Assembly: GCF_030687145.1 (NCBI RefSeq)
Contig: NZ_CP117460.1
Coordinates: 6,014,001-6,078,000 of the forward strand
DNA: 64,000 bases
Reading direction: 5' to 3'
From: Pseudomonas sp. FP1742
Lineage (GTDB): Bacteria; Pseudomonadota; Gammaproteobacteria; Pseudomonadales; Pseudomonadaceae
The notes under the pieces: model-generated
Told to the model about the DNA's origin: nothing
The model's database searches: none
Seen by the model: the letters and a program-made list of their open reading frames with translations, nothing else
In this document: piece after piece, positions 22,047 through 32,124 of the stretch
How positions within the stretch are numbered: position 1 is the first letter of the stretch
Layout of the letters: the number at the start of each line of letters is the position of its first letter
Program-made: the position numbers and the translations under genes

Positions 22047-24014
22047 ATGGCCGGGCTAATTCCCCAGAGCTTCATTGACGACCTTCTGAACCGCACCGAC
22101 ATTGTCGATGTGGTCAGCTCGCGCCTGCAAATGAAAAAGGCCGGCAAGAACTACACCGCCTGCTGCCCGTTTCATAAAGAAAAAACCCCTTCCTTCAGCG
22201 TCAGCCCCGACAAACAGTTCTATTACTGCTTCGGTTGCGGCGCTGGCGGTAACGCCCTCGGCTTCATCATGGACCACGACAACCTGGACTTCCCCCAGGC
22301 CGTCGAAGAACTGGCCAAAGCCGCCGGCATGGAAATTCCCCGCGAAGAAAGCGGCCGACCGCACAAACCGCGCCAGCCCACCGATTCGCCGCTGTATCCG
22401 CTGCTCACCGCCGCTGCCGACTTTTACCGCCAGGCCCTGAAAAGCCATCCGGCACGCAAAGCGGCTGTGGATTACTTGAAAGGTCGCGGCCTGACCGGCG
22501 AGATCGCCCGGGACTTCGGCCTCGGTTTCGCCCCGCCCGGCTGGGACAATCTGTTCAAGCATCTGAGCAACGACACCCTGCAACAAAAAGCCATGATCGA
22601 TGCCGGCCTGCTGGTGGAGAACGCCGAAACCGGCAAACGCTATGACCGCTTCCGCGATCGCGTGATGTTCCCGATCCGCGACAGTCGCGGGCGCATCATC
22701 GCCTTCGGCGGCCGGGTGCTGGGCGACGACAAGCCGAAATACCTGAACTCACCGGAAACCCCGGTATTCCATAAAGGCCAGGAACTCTACGGCCTTTATG
22801 AAGCACGCAAGAACAACCGCAACCTCGACGAAATCATCGTCGTCGAAGGCTACATGGACGTCATCGCCCTCGCCCAGCAAGGCCTGCGCAATGCCGTCGC
22901 CACCTTGGGCACCGCCACCAGCGAAGAGCACCTGAAGCGACTGTTTCGCGTCGTACCCAGCGTGCTGTTCTGCTTTGATGGCGACCAGGCTGGCCGAAAT
23001 GCCGCCTGGAGAGCACTGGAGGCCACGCTGCCGAGCCTGCAGGACGGGCGTCGGGCGCGCTTTCTGTTCCTGCCCGAGGGCGAGGACCCGGATACTCTGG
23101 TCCGCTCCGAGGGCACTGACGCCTTCCGCGCGCGAATCAATCAGCACGCCCAACCGCTGGCCGATTACTTTTTTCAACAATTGACCGAAGAGTCGGACCC
23201 GCGCTCGCTTGAAGGCAAGGCCCACATGGCCACCCTGGCCGCGCCGCTGATCGACAAAGTCCCGGGCGCCAACCTGCGCACCCTGATGCGTCAACGCCTG
23301 AGCGAAATCACCGGCCTGAGCGGCGAAGCCGTGAGTCAGCTGGCGCACAGCGCTCCCCAGGAAGCGCCACCGGCGTACGACCCGGGCATCGATTACGACG
23401 CCATGCCCGATTACAGCGACTACCATCAGCCGCAGGCACAAGAAATGTATGTGCCGCAGCAGGAGTGGACGCCGAAGAAACCCGGTGCAGGTGGCAAGAA
23501 ATGGGACAAGAAACCGTGGGACAAGAACGGCAAACGCGGCGGCGACCATGATCAACCGCGAGCACCACGGATACCCGCTGCTGTAGAGCCGCCTACCCTG
23601 GCCGCCTTGCGCACGCTGCTGCATCACCCGCAACTGGCCGAAAAAGTCGAGGATGCCGGGCACTTTGCGGCCGAGGACCACACTAACACGCAACTGCTGG
23701 TCGCCCTGCTCGAAGCGGTGCAGAAGAATCCCAAGCTAAACTCATTTCAACTGATTGCACGCTGGCACGGCACTGAACAAGGCCGACTACTTAAAGCGCT
23801 GGCGGAAAAGGAATGGCTGATTGATGGAGATAACCTTGAACAACAGTTTTTCGACACCATTACTAGCTTGTCAGCCCGCCAACGCGAGCGAAACCTGGAA
23901 CAACTTCTTCGAAAAGCGCGTCAAAGTGAATTGAGTGCCGAAGAGAAAAATCAACTGCGCGACCTTTTAAGTCGCAATGTTTCCGCATCAAGCCCGACCT
24001 CAACTGGCGCGTGA
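22047..24014 (+). CDS. dnaG: DNA primase DnaG
   Basis: The 655-residue protein has the N-terminal CHC2 zinc ribbon (C40, H43, C61, C64). The TOPRIM catalytic core follows, with VVEGYMDVIAL and FCFDGDQAGR carrying the acidic metal ligands. The C-terminal helicase-binding domain is about residues 520-650. A variable linker (about 445-515), first acidic and Tyr-rich and then Lys/Gly-rich, separates core and tail and explains the length over E. coli (581). DnaG makes the RNA primers for replication together with DnaB. rpoD follows 67 bases after the stop. Confidence 0.97.
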   Translation: MAGLIPQSFIDDLLNRTDIVDVVSSRLQMKKAGKNYTACCPFHKEKTPSFSVSPDKQFYYCFGCGAGGNALGFIMDHDNLDFPQAVEELAKAAGMEIPREESGRPHKPRQPTDSPLYPLLTAAADFYRQALKSHPARKAAVDYLKGRGLTGEIARDFGLGFAPPGWDNLFKHLSNDTLQQKAMIDAGLLVENAETGKRYDRFRDRVMFPIRDSRGRIIAFGGRVLGDDKPKYLNSPETPVFHKGQELYGLYEARKNNRNLDEIIVVEGYMDVIALAQQGLRNAVATLGTATSEEHLKRLFRVVPSVLFCFDGDQAGRNAAWRALEATLPSLQDGRRARFLFLPEGEDPDTLVRSEGTDAFRARINQHAQPLADYFFQQLTEESDPRSLEGKAHMATLAAPLIDKVPGANLRTLMRQRLSEITGLSGEAVSQLAHSAPQEAPPAYDPGIDYDAMPDYSDYHQPQAQEMYVPQQEWTPKKPGAGGKKWDKKPWDKNGKRGGDHDQPRAPRIPAAVEPPTLAALRTLLHHPQLAEKVEDAGHFAAEDHTNTQLLVALLEAVQKNPKLNSFQLIARWHGTEQGRLLKALAEKEWLIDGDNLEQQFFDTITSLSARQRERNLEQLLRKARQSELSAEEKNQLRDLLSRNVSASSPTSTGA

Positions 24015-24028
24015 GGTCATAGCTCAGG

Positions 24029-24034
24029 TATAAT
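24029..24034 (+). promoter_or_regulatory. Possible -10 box before rpoD
   Basis: A perfect TATAAT lies 48 bases before the rpoD ATG and just after the dnaG stop. The region 17 bases upstream is a poor -35 match. An internal promoter between dnaG and rpoD is known in the E. coli operon, which makes one plausible here. Confidence 0.35.
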
Positions 24035-24081
24035 CCTCGGCTTGTTTTTTGCCCGCCAAGACCTTCAGTGGATAGGGTGTT

Positions 24082-25929
<1,848 letters not shown>

Positions 25930-25935
25930 TCACAG

Positions 25936-25966
25936 AACCCCCGGCCCAGGCCGGGGGTTTTGCTTT
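25936..25966 (+). terminator. Rho-independent terminator of rpoD
   Basis: AACCCCCGGCC (25936-25946) and GGCCGGGGGTT (25949-25959) form a perfect 11-bp stem followed by TTTTGCTTT. It starts 7 bases after the rpoD stop. Confidence 0.92.
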
Positions 25967-26051
25967 ATGCAGATTAAATTCCCCGCACGTCCCCCCCGCC
26001 GAATAGCCCGTCTACACTCGAAACATTCCCCCAAGCCATAACGAGACCGTT

Positions 26052-29000
26052 ATGCCCAGATGGTCGACCGTGCTTTTTTTGCTGTCGCTGATGACCTGGA
26101 CCGCAACGGCTGGCGCGCTGACTCTGACCGACGAAGAACGTAGCTGGCTGGCGGCTCACCCGGAATTGCGCCTGGGCGTGGACGCGTCCTGGCCGCCGTT
26201 TGAATTTCGCGACGATCATGGGCGCTATCAGGGCCTGGCAGCGGACTATATCAACGTCATCCGGCAACGGCTGGGCATCAAACTCACGCCCATCGAACCG
26301 GTCAGTTGGACTGAAGTCCTGCAGCAGGCCAAACAGGGCAAGCTAGACATCTTGCCGGGCATCATGTCGACCCCCGAACGCCAGACCTATCTGTCGTTCA
26401 CCCGTCCCTACCTCGACTTTCCGATTGTCATTCTGGCCCACGTGGGAGGCCCCCAACCGCGAAAGCTCGAAGACCTGTACGGGCTGAAGATTGCCGTGGT
26501 GGAAAACTACGCTCCCCATGAACTGTTGCGCACCCAGCATCCCGACTTGAATCTGGTGGCGATGCCCAACGTCAGCTCGGCGCTGCAGGCACTTGCCACC
26601 GATGCCGTGGACGCCGTTGTGGGCGATCTTGCCTCCAGCGTCTGGAGCTTGCGCCAGCTCAAGCTCGAAGGGCTCTACGTCAGCGGTGAAACGCCCTACC
26701 GCTACCAATTGGCGATGGCCGTCCCGCCGAACGACAAGCTGCTGGTCAGTATCCTGGACAAAGTCCTGGCAGACATGAGCCCGAGTGAAATCAGTGCCAT
26801 CCAGGAACATTGGGTCGGTAATGTCCTCGATCATCGAACCTTCTGGTCCGATGTGTTGATGTACGGCCTGCCAGGACTACTGCTTCTGATCGTCGTTCTG
26901 GCAGTGGTTATCCGGATCAACCGCCGACTGAGCTCGGAAATAGCCCGCAGGGTCAATCTGGAACAGGAGCTGCGCAGCAGCGAGTACCATTACCGCGGGC
27001 TGGTGGAGAGTCTTTCAGCCATCGCCTGGGAAGCACAGATCAGCGATTACACCTACAGTTACGTGTCGCCCCACGCCCAGGACCTCCTCGGCTACCCCCT
27101 GTCCCATTGGCTGATTCCGGGCTTCTGGCGCAACATCATCCACCCCGCGGACCTCACCCGGGCCCAGGCCTTCTGCGACCGCGAAGTGGCGGCCGGGCAC
27201 GATTACAGCGTCGATTACCGGGTTATCACCGCTGACGGCCGCTGCCTGTGGGTCCGCGATATCGTCAGCCTGATCGAACACGGCCATGAACCGGTCCTGC
27301 GCGGGCTGATGATCGACATCAGCGAAGCCAAGCGCACCGAAGAAGCGCTGCGCCTGTCAGAACAGAAGTTCGCCTCGGTGTTCCAGCAATGCCCGGATAT
27401 TCTGGTGATCGCGCGGCTTTCCGATGGTTGTCTGCTGGAAGTCAACGAAGCCTTCGAAGAGCAGATCGGTCTCAAGGCCGAAGATGTCATAGGCCAGACT
27501 GCCACCGACCTGAACATCTGGGGCGTACCCGGCGTGGGGCCCGGCTTGTTGCAGCGGTTGCAGGCCGGCAGCATCCGCAATCTGGAGATGCCCTTTCGCC
27601 GCAACAATGGCCAGGTGTTTACCGGCCTGATCTCCGCCGAGCCTTTCGACCTCGATACGACCCCGGCATTGGTGGTCGTGGTGCGGGACATCAGTCAGCT
27701 CAAGGAAACCCAGCAACAGCTGCAAACTTCCGAAGAGAAATTCGCCAAGGCCTTTCATGCCTCCCCCGACGGCTTGCTGCTGTCCCGGCAGAGCGATGGC
27801 TTGCTCCTGGAAGTCAACGAAGGCTTCAGCCGTATTACCGGTTTCAACAGCGCAATGTCTGTGGATCGGTCGGCCCTGGACCTGGGGATCTGGGTCAATC
27901 TCAACGAACGCAAACAGATGCTCGAATTGCTGCACCGGGACGGGTTCGTCCGCGACTTCAGCTGCCACATCCGCCGCAAGGACGGGCAGATCCGGCTCTG
28001 CGAGGTTTCAAGCCGACCGTTGCCCATCGGCGATGAAGACTGCATGTTGACCATCGCCCGGGACATCACCGAGCGGCACCTGATGCAGGAGAAACTGCAA
28101 CAGGCCGCCACCGTGTTCGAGAGTACGGCCGAGGGTGTCTTGATCACCGATACCCAACAGCACATCAGCGCGGTCAATCGGGCCTTTACCGAAATCACCG
28201 GTTACAGCGAGACCGAAGCACTGGGCCACACCCCTCGCCTGCTCGCCTCGGGCCTGCACGACAGCGCCTTCTATGCGGCGATGTGGCATCAACTGACCGC
28301 CGAAGGTCATTGGCAGGGCGAGATTTCCAACCGGCGCAAGAATGGTGAGCTCTACCCAAGCTGGCTGACCATCAGCGCAGTGCGCAACCGGGACAAACTC
28401 ATCACCCACTTTGTCGCGGTGTTCGCGGACATTTCCAGCCTCAAGCACGCACAAGCCAAACTCGACTACCAGGCGCACCACGATCCGTTGACCGGCCTGC
28501 CAAACCGCACATTGTTCGAAAGCCGCCTGCTGACCGCGCTGAACAACCAGCAGGAAAACGGTGGCCAGGGCGCCGTGCTGTTCCTGGACCTGGACCGTTT
28601 CAAACACATCAACGACAGCCTCGGCCACCCGGTTGGCGACCTGCTGCTCAAAGGCATCGCCGTGCGCCTCAAGGAGCAGCTGCGCGATATCGATACCGTG
28701 GCGCGGCTGGGTGGCGACGAATTCATCATCCTGCTCCCCGGCCTGCAACAGGCCAGCGATGCCGACAACATCGCCACCAAGTTGCTCAATTGCTTCGCGG
28801 CGCCTTTCCAGGCCGGCGAGCATGAGTTTTTCATCAGTGCCAGCATCGGCACCAGCCTGTATCCCAGGGACGGTTGCGACGTTGCCACACTGGTCAAGAA
28901 CGCCGATGCCGCGATGTATCGCTCCAAGGCCAAGGGCCGTAACCGGGTCGAAAGCTACACCCGAGACCTCACCGCCCAGGCCAGCGAACGCGTGGCGCTG

Positions 29001-29798
29001 GAGCATGAACTACGACGCGCCATCGAGCGCAATGAGCTGTTTTTGTACTACCAGCCCAAAATCAGCCTCGAGGATCATCGACTGGTCGGCGCCGAAGCGC
29101 TGATTCGCTGGCATCACCCGACCTTCGGCGACGTGCCCCCCGAGCACTTCATTCCCCTGGCCGAAGAAAACGGCATGATCCTGCAAATCGGTGATTGGGT
29201 ACTGGAGACCGCCTGCCGGCAGATGTACGAGTGGAATCAGGTCTATGAGTGCCTCGGCCCGCTCTCGGTCAACCTGGCGGGCGCTCAATTGCGCCAACCG
29301 AACCTGCTCGGCCGAATCGAGCAATTGCTCAAGGACAACCGACTCAAACCCGATTATCTGCAACTGGAGATTACCGAAAACTTCATCATGAGCCAGGCCG
29401 AAGAAGCGCTGGCGGTACTGCATCAACTCAAGCGCCTGGGCGTACAACTGGCCATCGACGACTTCGGCACCGGCTATTCATCCCTGAGCTACCTCAAACG
29501 CCTGCCGCTGGACATCCTCAAGATCGACCAATCCTTCGTCCGCGGCCTGCCGGACGACCCGCACGACGCGGCGATTGTCCGCGCAATCATCGCCCTGGGC
29601 CGCAGCATGCAATTCACCGTCATCGCCGAGGGCGTCGAAACCCACGCCCAGCAACAATTCCTCGCCACCGAAGGCTGCGAACAGATCCAGGGCTACATCG
29701 TCAGCCTGCCGCTTTCCCCCGACGAATTCGCCGCGACGTTTCTTCGTATGGCCGTATCGGATTTTTCGGATAGCACAGCCGAGAAACCATCGCTATAA
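26052..29798 (+). CDS. rmcA: RmcA-like c-di-GMP phosphodiesterase/cyclase (SBP-PAS-GGDEF-EAL)
   Basis: The 1248-residue membrane protein starts with a signal peptide (1-22) and a periplasmic solute-binding domain (about 30-250). A membrane helix (about 271-291) leads to about four PAS domains (about 305-815), a GGDEF domain (motif 887-891) and an EAL domain (E1015-A-L, with DDFGTGYSSLSYLK). The RxxD inhibitory site (RDID) lies five residues before GGDEF. Domain order, length and position beside rpoD match P. aeruginosa RmcA (PA0575). RmcA adjusts c-di-GMP in response to redox state and phenazines through its PAS domains. Both catalytic motifs are intact here, and whether the net activity is hydrolytic, as for PAO1 RmcA, is inference. 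Confidence 0.92.
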   Translation: MPRWSTVLFLLSLMTWTATAGALTLTDEERSWLAAHPELRLGVDASWPPFEFRDDHGRYQGLAADYINVIRQRLGIKLTPIEPVSWTEVLQQAKQGKLDILPGIMSTPERQTYLSFTRPYLDFPIVILAHVGGPQPRKLEDLYGLKIAVVENYAPHELLRTQHPDLNLVAMPNVSSALQALATDAVDAVVGDLASSVWSLRQLKLEGLYVSGETPYRYQLAMAVPPNDKLLVSILDKVLADMSPSEISAIQEHWVGNVLDHRTFWSDVLMYGLPGLLLLIVVLAVVIRINRRLSSEIARRVNLEQELRSSEYHYRGLVESLSAIAWEAQISDYTYSYVSPHAQDLLGYPLSHWLIPGFWRNIIHPADLTRAQAFCDREVAAGHDYSVDYRVITADGRCLWVRDIVSLIEHGHEPVLRGLMIDISEAKRTEEALRLSEQKFASVFQQCPDILVIARLSDGCLLEVNEAFEEQIGLKAEDVIGQTATDLNIWGVPGVGPGLLQRLQAGSIRNLEMPFRRNNGQVFTGLISAEPFDLDTTPALVVVVRDISQLKETQQQLQTSEEKFAKAFHASPDGLLLSRQSDGLLLEVNEGFSRITGFNSAMSVDRSALDLGIWVNLNERKQMLELLHRDGFVRDFSCHIRRKDGQIRLCEVSSRPLPIGDEDCMLTIARDITERHLMQEKLQQAATVFESTAEGVLITDTQQHISAVNRAFTEITGYSETEALGHTPRLLASGLHDSAFYAAMWHQLTAEGHWQGEISNRRKNGELYPSWLTISAVRNRDKLITHFVAVFADISSLKHAQAKLDYQAHHDPLTGLPNRTLFESRLLTALNNQQENGGQGAVLFLDLDRFKHINDSLGHPVGDLLLKGIAVRLKEQLRDIDTVARLGGDEFIILLPGLQQASDADNIATKLLNCFAAPFQAGEHEFFISASIGTSLYPRDGCDVATLVKNADAAMYRSKAKGRNRVESYTRDLTAQASERVALEHELRRAIERNELFLYYQPKISLEDHRLVGAEALIRWHHPTFGDVPPEHFIPLAEENGMILQIGDWVLETACRQMYEWNQVYECLGPLSVNLAGAQLRQPNLLGRIEQLLKDNRLKPDYLQLEITENFIMSQAEEALAVLHQLKRLGVQLAIDDFGTGYSSLSYLKRLPLDILKIDQSFVRGLPDDPHDAAIVRAIIALGRSMQFTVIAEGVETHAQQQFLATEGCEQIQGYIVSLPLSPDEFAATFLRMAVSDFSDSTAEKPSL

Positions 29799-29799
29799 T
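29794..29799 (+). promoter_or_regulatory. -10 box of the tRNA gene
   Basis: TATAAT lies 14 bases before the tRNA, followed by a GC-rich discriminator (CCGCGG), as expected for a growth-regulated stable-RNA promoter. It overlaps the last codons of rmcA. The -35 match is weak. Confidence 0.55.
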
Positions 29800-29813
29800 C
29801 CGCGGCCTACTGA

Positions 29814-29890
29814 GGGCCTATAGCTCAGTTGGTTAGAGCAGAGGACTCATAATCCTTTGGTCCACGGTTCAAGTCCGTGTGGGCCCACCA
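29814..29890 (+). tRNA. tRNA with CAU anticodon (Ile2 or elongator Met)
   Basis: The 77-base cloverleaf is complete with an encoded CCA. The acceptor GGGCCTA pairs with TGGGCCC and the T arm is TCCACGGTTCAAGTCCGTG. The anticodon loop CTCATAA gives CAU. This could be elongator tRNA-Met or tRNA-Ile2, whose wobble C is converted to lysidine by TilS. The anticodon-stem and variable region (TTTGGTCCAC) resembles Ile2 more, but I cannot settle it by eye. It is a bounding site of the adjacent mini-island. Confidence 0.93.
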
Positions 29891-29891
29891 A
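29845..29891 (+). repeat. Left direct repeat (att-like) in the tRNA 3' half
   Basis: The 47 bases from the anticodon loop through CCA are repeated at 31591-31637 with three mismatches. Intact tRNA at one end and a 3' remnant at the other is the footprint of tRNA-targeted integration. Confidence 0.8.
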
Positions 29892-29895
29892 CTCC

Positions 29896-29919
29896 AAAGC
29901 CGCGCATTGCGCGGCTTTC
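29896..29919 (+). terminator. Terminator of the tRNA gene
   Basis: AAAGCCGCGC (29896-29905) and GCGCGGCTTT (29909-29918) form a perfect 10-bp stem with a 3-base loop, six bases after the tRNA. The stem is duplicated almost exactly after the right repeat at 31643. Confidence 0.8.
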
Positions 29920-30015
29920 GCGTTTCTGGCTGGTGCACCACAGATACAGTCCTATGGTCCAAGGGTGCAATGCTGGTTCGCCAGCCGCCAAGGCGCTTCA
30001 AGGAGGTGCCTTGGC

Positions 30016-30207
30016 CTACAGGTCATCCTCTGGATTGCGCAACAGCCGCAACTCACCGCGTGCAACCTCATCCGGCACCGCGAAGGAGTACCGTCCCAGC
30101 ATAGTGCCCAGCTCCAACGCAGCTGACATCTCCCGAGCACGATCATACTGATCGTAAGCCGAATCTAGGTCGAAGCTATTGTTCTCTTGCTTCAGGTCCC
30201 ACAGCAC
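30016..30207 (-). CDS. Small hypothetical protein or 3' gene fragment
   Basis: A GTG-started frame of 63 residues (beginning MLWDLKQENN, ending LRNPEDDL) has a normal soluble composition. The same frame stays open without a start back to 30300, so this may be the tail of a truncated gene. I do not recognise the family. A second frame, 30176-30379, overlaps it and may carry part of the same original gene after a frameshift. Confidence 0.35.
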   Translation of the reverse strand: MLWDLKQENNSFDLDSAYDQYDRAREMSAALELGTMLGRYSFAVPDEVARGELRLLRNPEDDL

Positions 30208-30381
30208 ACTTTCGGACGCCGAATGAGCCGTCTCTGTTGCCGCTGACCGAAAACTGACCTTGCGCGGGTGCGGTAGCTGGCGATGAGACCCGTGCAGACG
30301 TCAAATTCCCTGGGGGCCTCACATCAAAGACCGTTTGCATCTTAGTCACCGCTTGTAGAAAATCATCGCCTTTTTGCACGA

Positions 30382-30895
30382 ATGGATACGCGCATGAAGT
30401 TCGAGAAGACCACGCAGTACAGGTCCGAGGAAGGGATCGTCTTCAATCTGTCTCAAATCACCCTCATGGAAAGCGACCGAGGTCGCCTGCGCGAGCTGCA
30501 CTTTGGCGAAGCGAAACGCGCCCATTACCAAGTCAACAGCATGGTCGTCGATATGTACGACCGAATGCAGGCTCGAAACCTGCCATGCCTGCTGACAGTC
30601 TGCATTTCCAATCCCCTGACCCGGCAGCAGGCCGATGCTATCAGCACTATGCGCGGCAACGTCGCCAAGGGAATTGCTGCGGCCTCAGGTGGTGTTGCCG
30701 GGAGGGTAGGTGCGTTGGGCGGGCCGCTCATTGGCTGGGCTTCAGGTGCAGTCGTGACGACAGGTAATCAACTGGTACCTCAAAGGGGCCCAGCCGAACC
30801 TGCATGCAGGTGACGTGCTGGTCAGCATCGAGGGAGAGGTCCATGGCGGGATTGGCCCACAGCGCTCTGTCGTGACGCTGGTCATCAAGGTCTGA
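30382..30895 (+). pseudogene. Frameshifted glycine-zipper protein of unknown function
   Basis: The frame from 30382 encodes 143 residues and stops at 30813. Near 30758-30765 a +1 shift (GTGACGACAG/GTAATC) opens a continuation: VINWYLKG, then AGDVLVSIEGEVHGG, then VVTLVIKV, stopping at 30895. Only the shifted version ends immediately at the ribosome-binding site of the next gene, which supports one original gene of about 170 residues. Residues about 88-125 are Gly/Ala-rich with repeated GxxxG spacing, like a membrane-inserting glycine zipper. The family is unknown to me. It could be a broken gene, a sequencing error or a programmed frameshift. Confidence 0.6.
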
Positions 30896-30905
30896 GGAAC
30901 TGCAC

Positions 30906-31148
30906 ATGCCCTACATCATGCAAACTGTCGTCCTTCTGGTGCTGGGCGCGATCCTCGTTCAGTTTCTGAAACCATACCCGCTGCGCAAGTGGCTGGGTTT
31001 GGCGCTGCTGGCAACGGGCTTGGTCAGCATCTTCAAGGTTGGTGAGCAGCAGGTGCTGGGCTTTGACCTGGAGCTGCTAGCACTGCTGGCCGTGCCGCTG
31101 GGCGTGGTGCTTTTCCTGACGCGGCGGCGGTTCACGGAGGGGGACTGA
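30906..31148 (+). CDS. Small membrane protein of unknown function
   Basis: The 80-residue protein has about three hydrophobic segments (about 5-20, 28-44 and 55-70) and ends with charged TRRRFTEGD. GAGG about 8 bases before the ATG is the ribosome-binding site and overlaps the restored stop of the preceding frameshifted gene, so the two were probably translationally coupled. No family is recognised. It is the last gene in the tRNA mini-island. Confidence 0.65.
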   Translation: MPYIMQTVVLLVLGAILVQFLKPYPLRKWLGLALLATGLVSIFKVGEQQVLGFDLELLALLAVPLGVVLFLTRRRFTEGD

Positions 31149-31590
31149 AACCCTGGCACGATTTCTCGGTGCCGTCTCTGACCCAAAATCATATGGGACA
31201 ACAGTCGATCAACAGCGCGTTGATCGATGATCTTAGCGTTGGACCTTGCCGGCGGATTGGGGGTTACTTTGAACATACTGGTAACTCCTAACGTAGGTTA
31301 GATGCCGCCAAAATCACTGCTAAATGATGGGTGGCGGCTGTAACGCAGGCCAGGTGCAGTCGGAAATGTGTAATGCCACATTGACCAGCCTCGCCAACTC
31401 TGCGGGCGCGGCCTAATTCTGATCCTAGACAGCACGGATCTAGCGCAAAATCAGTACAACCACGGTACAGTACTCAGCTTGAGCAACCCTCTCAAAATTA
31501 CGCTTAACACCACGTATTACGGGGCCTCCAGCTATGCCAACCTACGTTCACCTACGAACGCTTTCTCTAGGCATATCACCTCTCCCAGCA
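31149..31590. other. Non-coding tail of the mini-island
   Basis: I see no supportable gene. The stretch holds a perfect 9-bp inverted repeat (TCGATCAAC at 31205-31213, GTTGATCGA at 31219-31227, 5-base loop). The remaining sequence looks less GC-rich than the neighbouring genes. Confidence 0.6.
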
Positions 31591-31637
31591 ACTCATAATG
31601 TTTTGGTCCACGGTTCAACTCCGTGTGGGCCCACCAA
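31591..31637 (+). repeat. Right direct repeat (tRNA 3' remnant, att-like)
   Basis: This 47-base copy of the tRNA 3' half differs at three positions: CC to GT after ACTCATAAT, and G to C in the T loop. It cannot form a tRNA because the 5' half is absent. Confidence 0.8.
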
Positions 31638-31642
31638 ACAAG

Positions 31643-31668
31643 AAAGCCGCGCTAATGCGCGGCTTTTG
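31643..31668 (+). terminator. Duplicated tRNA-type terminator
   Basis: AAAGCCGCGC and GCGCGGCTTTT form the same 10-bp stem as the terminator after the intact tRNA, with a 4-base loop. It may be the original tRNA terminator displaced by the island. Confidence 0.75.
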
Positions 31669-31699
31669 GCTTTCTGAGATTGACGTTTGGTCTTAGGGT

Positions 31700-31885
31700 T
31701 CAGACCAGACGAGCCACCAAGGCGACGACAACAAAGGTCACCATGGCCAGCGCGGCGCCGAGCCCGAACGGCAGTAGTATCGCTCGGGTCGCGGTGGGGG
31801 CCGGGCTACGCATGTCTTCAGCCAAAGCAGCCACGTCTCGGTGCAACTGTTCAATGCTGGCTTGAGTCGTGGGAGGTAAGGACAT
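31700..31885 (-). CDS. Small membrane protein of unknown function
   Basis: The 61-residue frame has a soluble, acidic N-terminal part (about 1-33, containing IEQLHRDVAALAEDM) and one C-terminal transmembrane segment (about 36-60). AGGAAG lies upstream of the ATG at a usable distance. The layout, a short helical cytoplasmic part plus a tail anchor, is plausible for a real protein, but no family is recognised. It lies just outside the mini-island. Confidence 0.5.
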   Translation of the reverse strand: MSLPPTTQASIEQLHRDVAALAEDMRSPAPTATRAILLPFGLGAALAMVTFVVVALVARLV

Positions 31886-32124
31886 ACAGCGTCTTCCTGT
31901 CGGGGATCAGATCGCGCCTTGTGCGCGGCTCCGAGGCGGGTCGTGCGTCATTTTTCCTGTCTGTCGTCTAGGTTATATTTTGCGCGGACGGTGGGTTATC
32001 GGATGACGTCCGCCAAGGTTGTAGGCAAACTCCGAGAATTGCGTAATGGGCGCATTTGGGCACTTTGCCGCCTTGTTGGGCTTTTTTTTGACGGGATACT
32101 CTCCGGACGTCGCTGCCAATCAGC

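Larger units (their letters stand above)
29892..31637. mobile_element. Mini-island between tRNA-derived direct repeats
   Basis: About 1.75 kb is bounded by the 3' half of the tRNA gene and its imperfect copy. It contains a possible leftward fragment (30016-30207), a frameshifted gene (30382-30895), an 80-residue membrane protein (30906-31148), a 9-bp dyad at 31205-31227 and a non-coding tail that looks richer in A/T than its surroundings. There is no integrase or recombination directionality factor, so it is a decayed or satellite element that was mobilised in trans. Confidence 0.7.

Noticed and set aside
31591..31637. Possible second tRNA gene
   Set aside because: Only the 3' half is present and the T loop carries a mutation, so it cannot fold as a tRNA.
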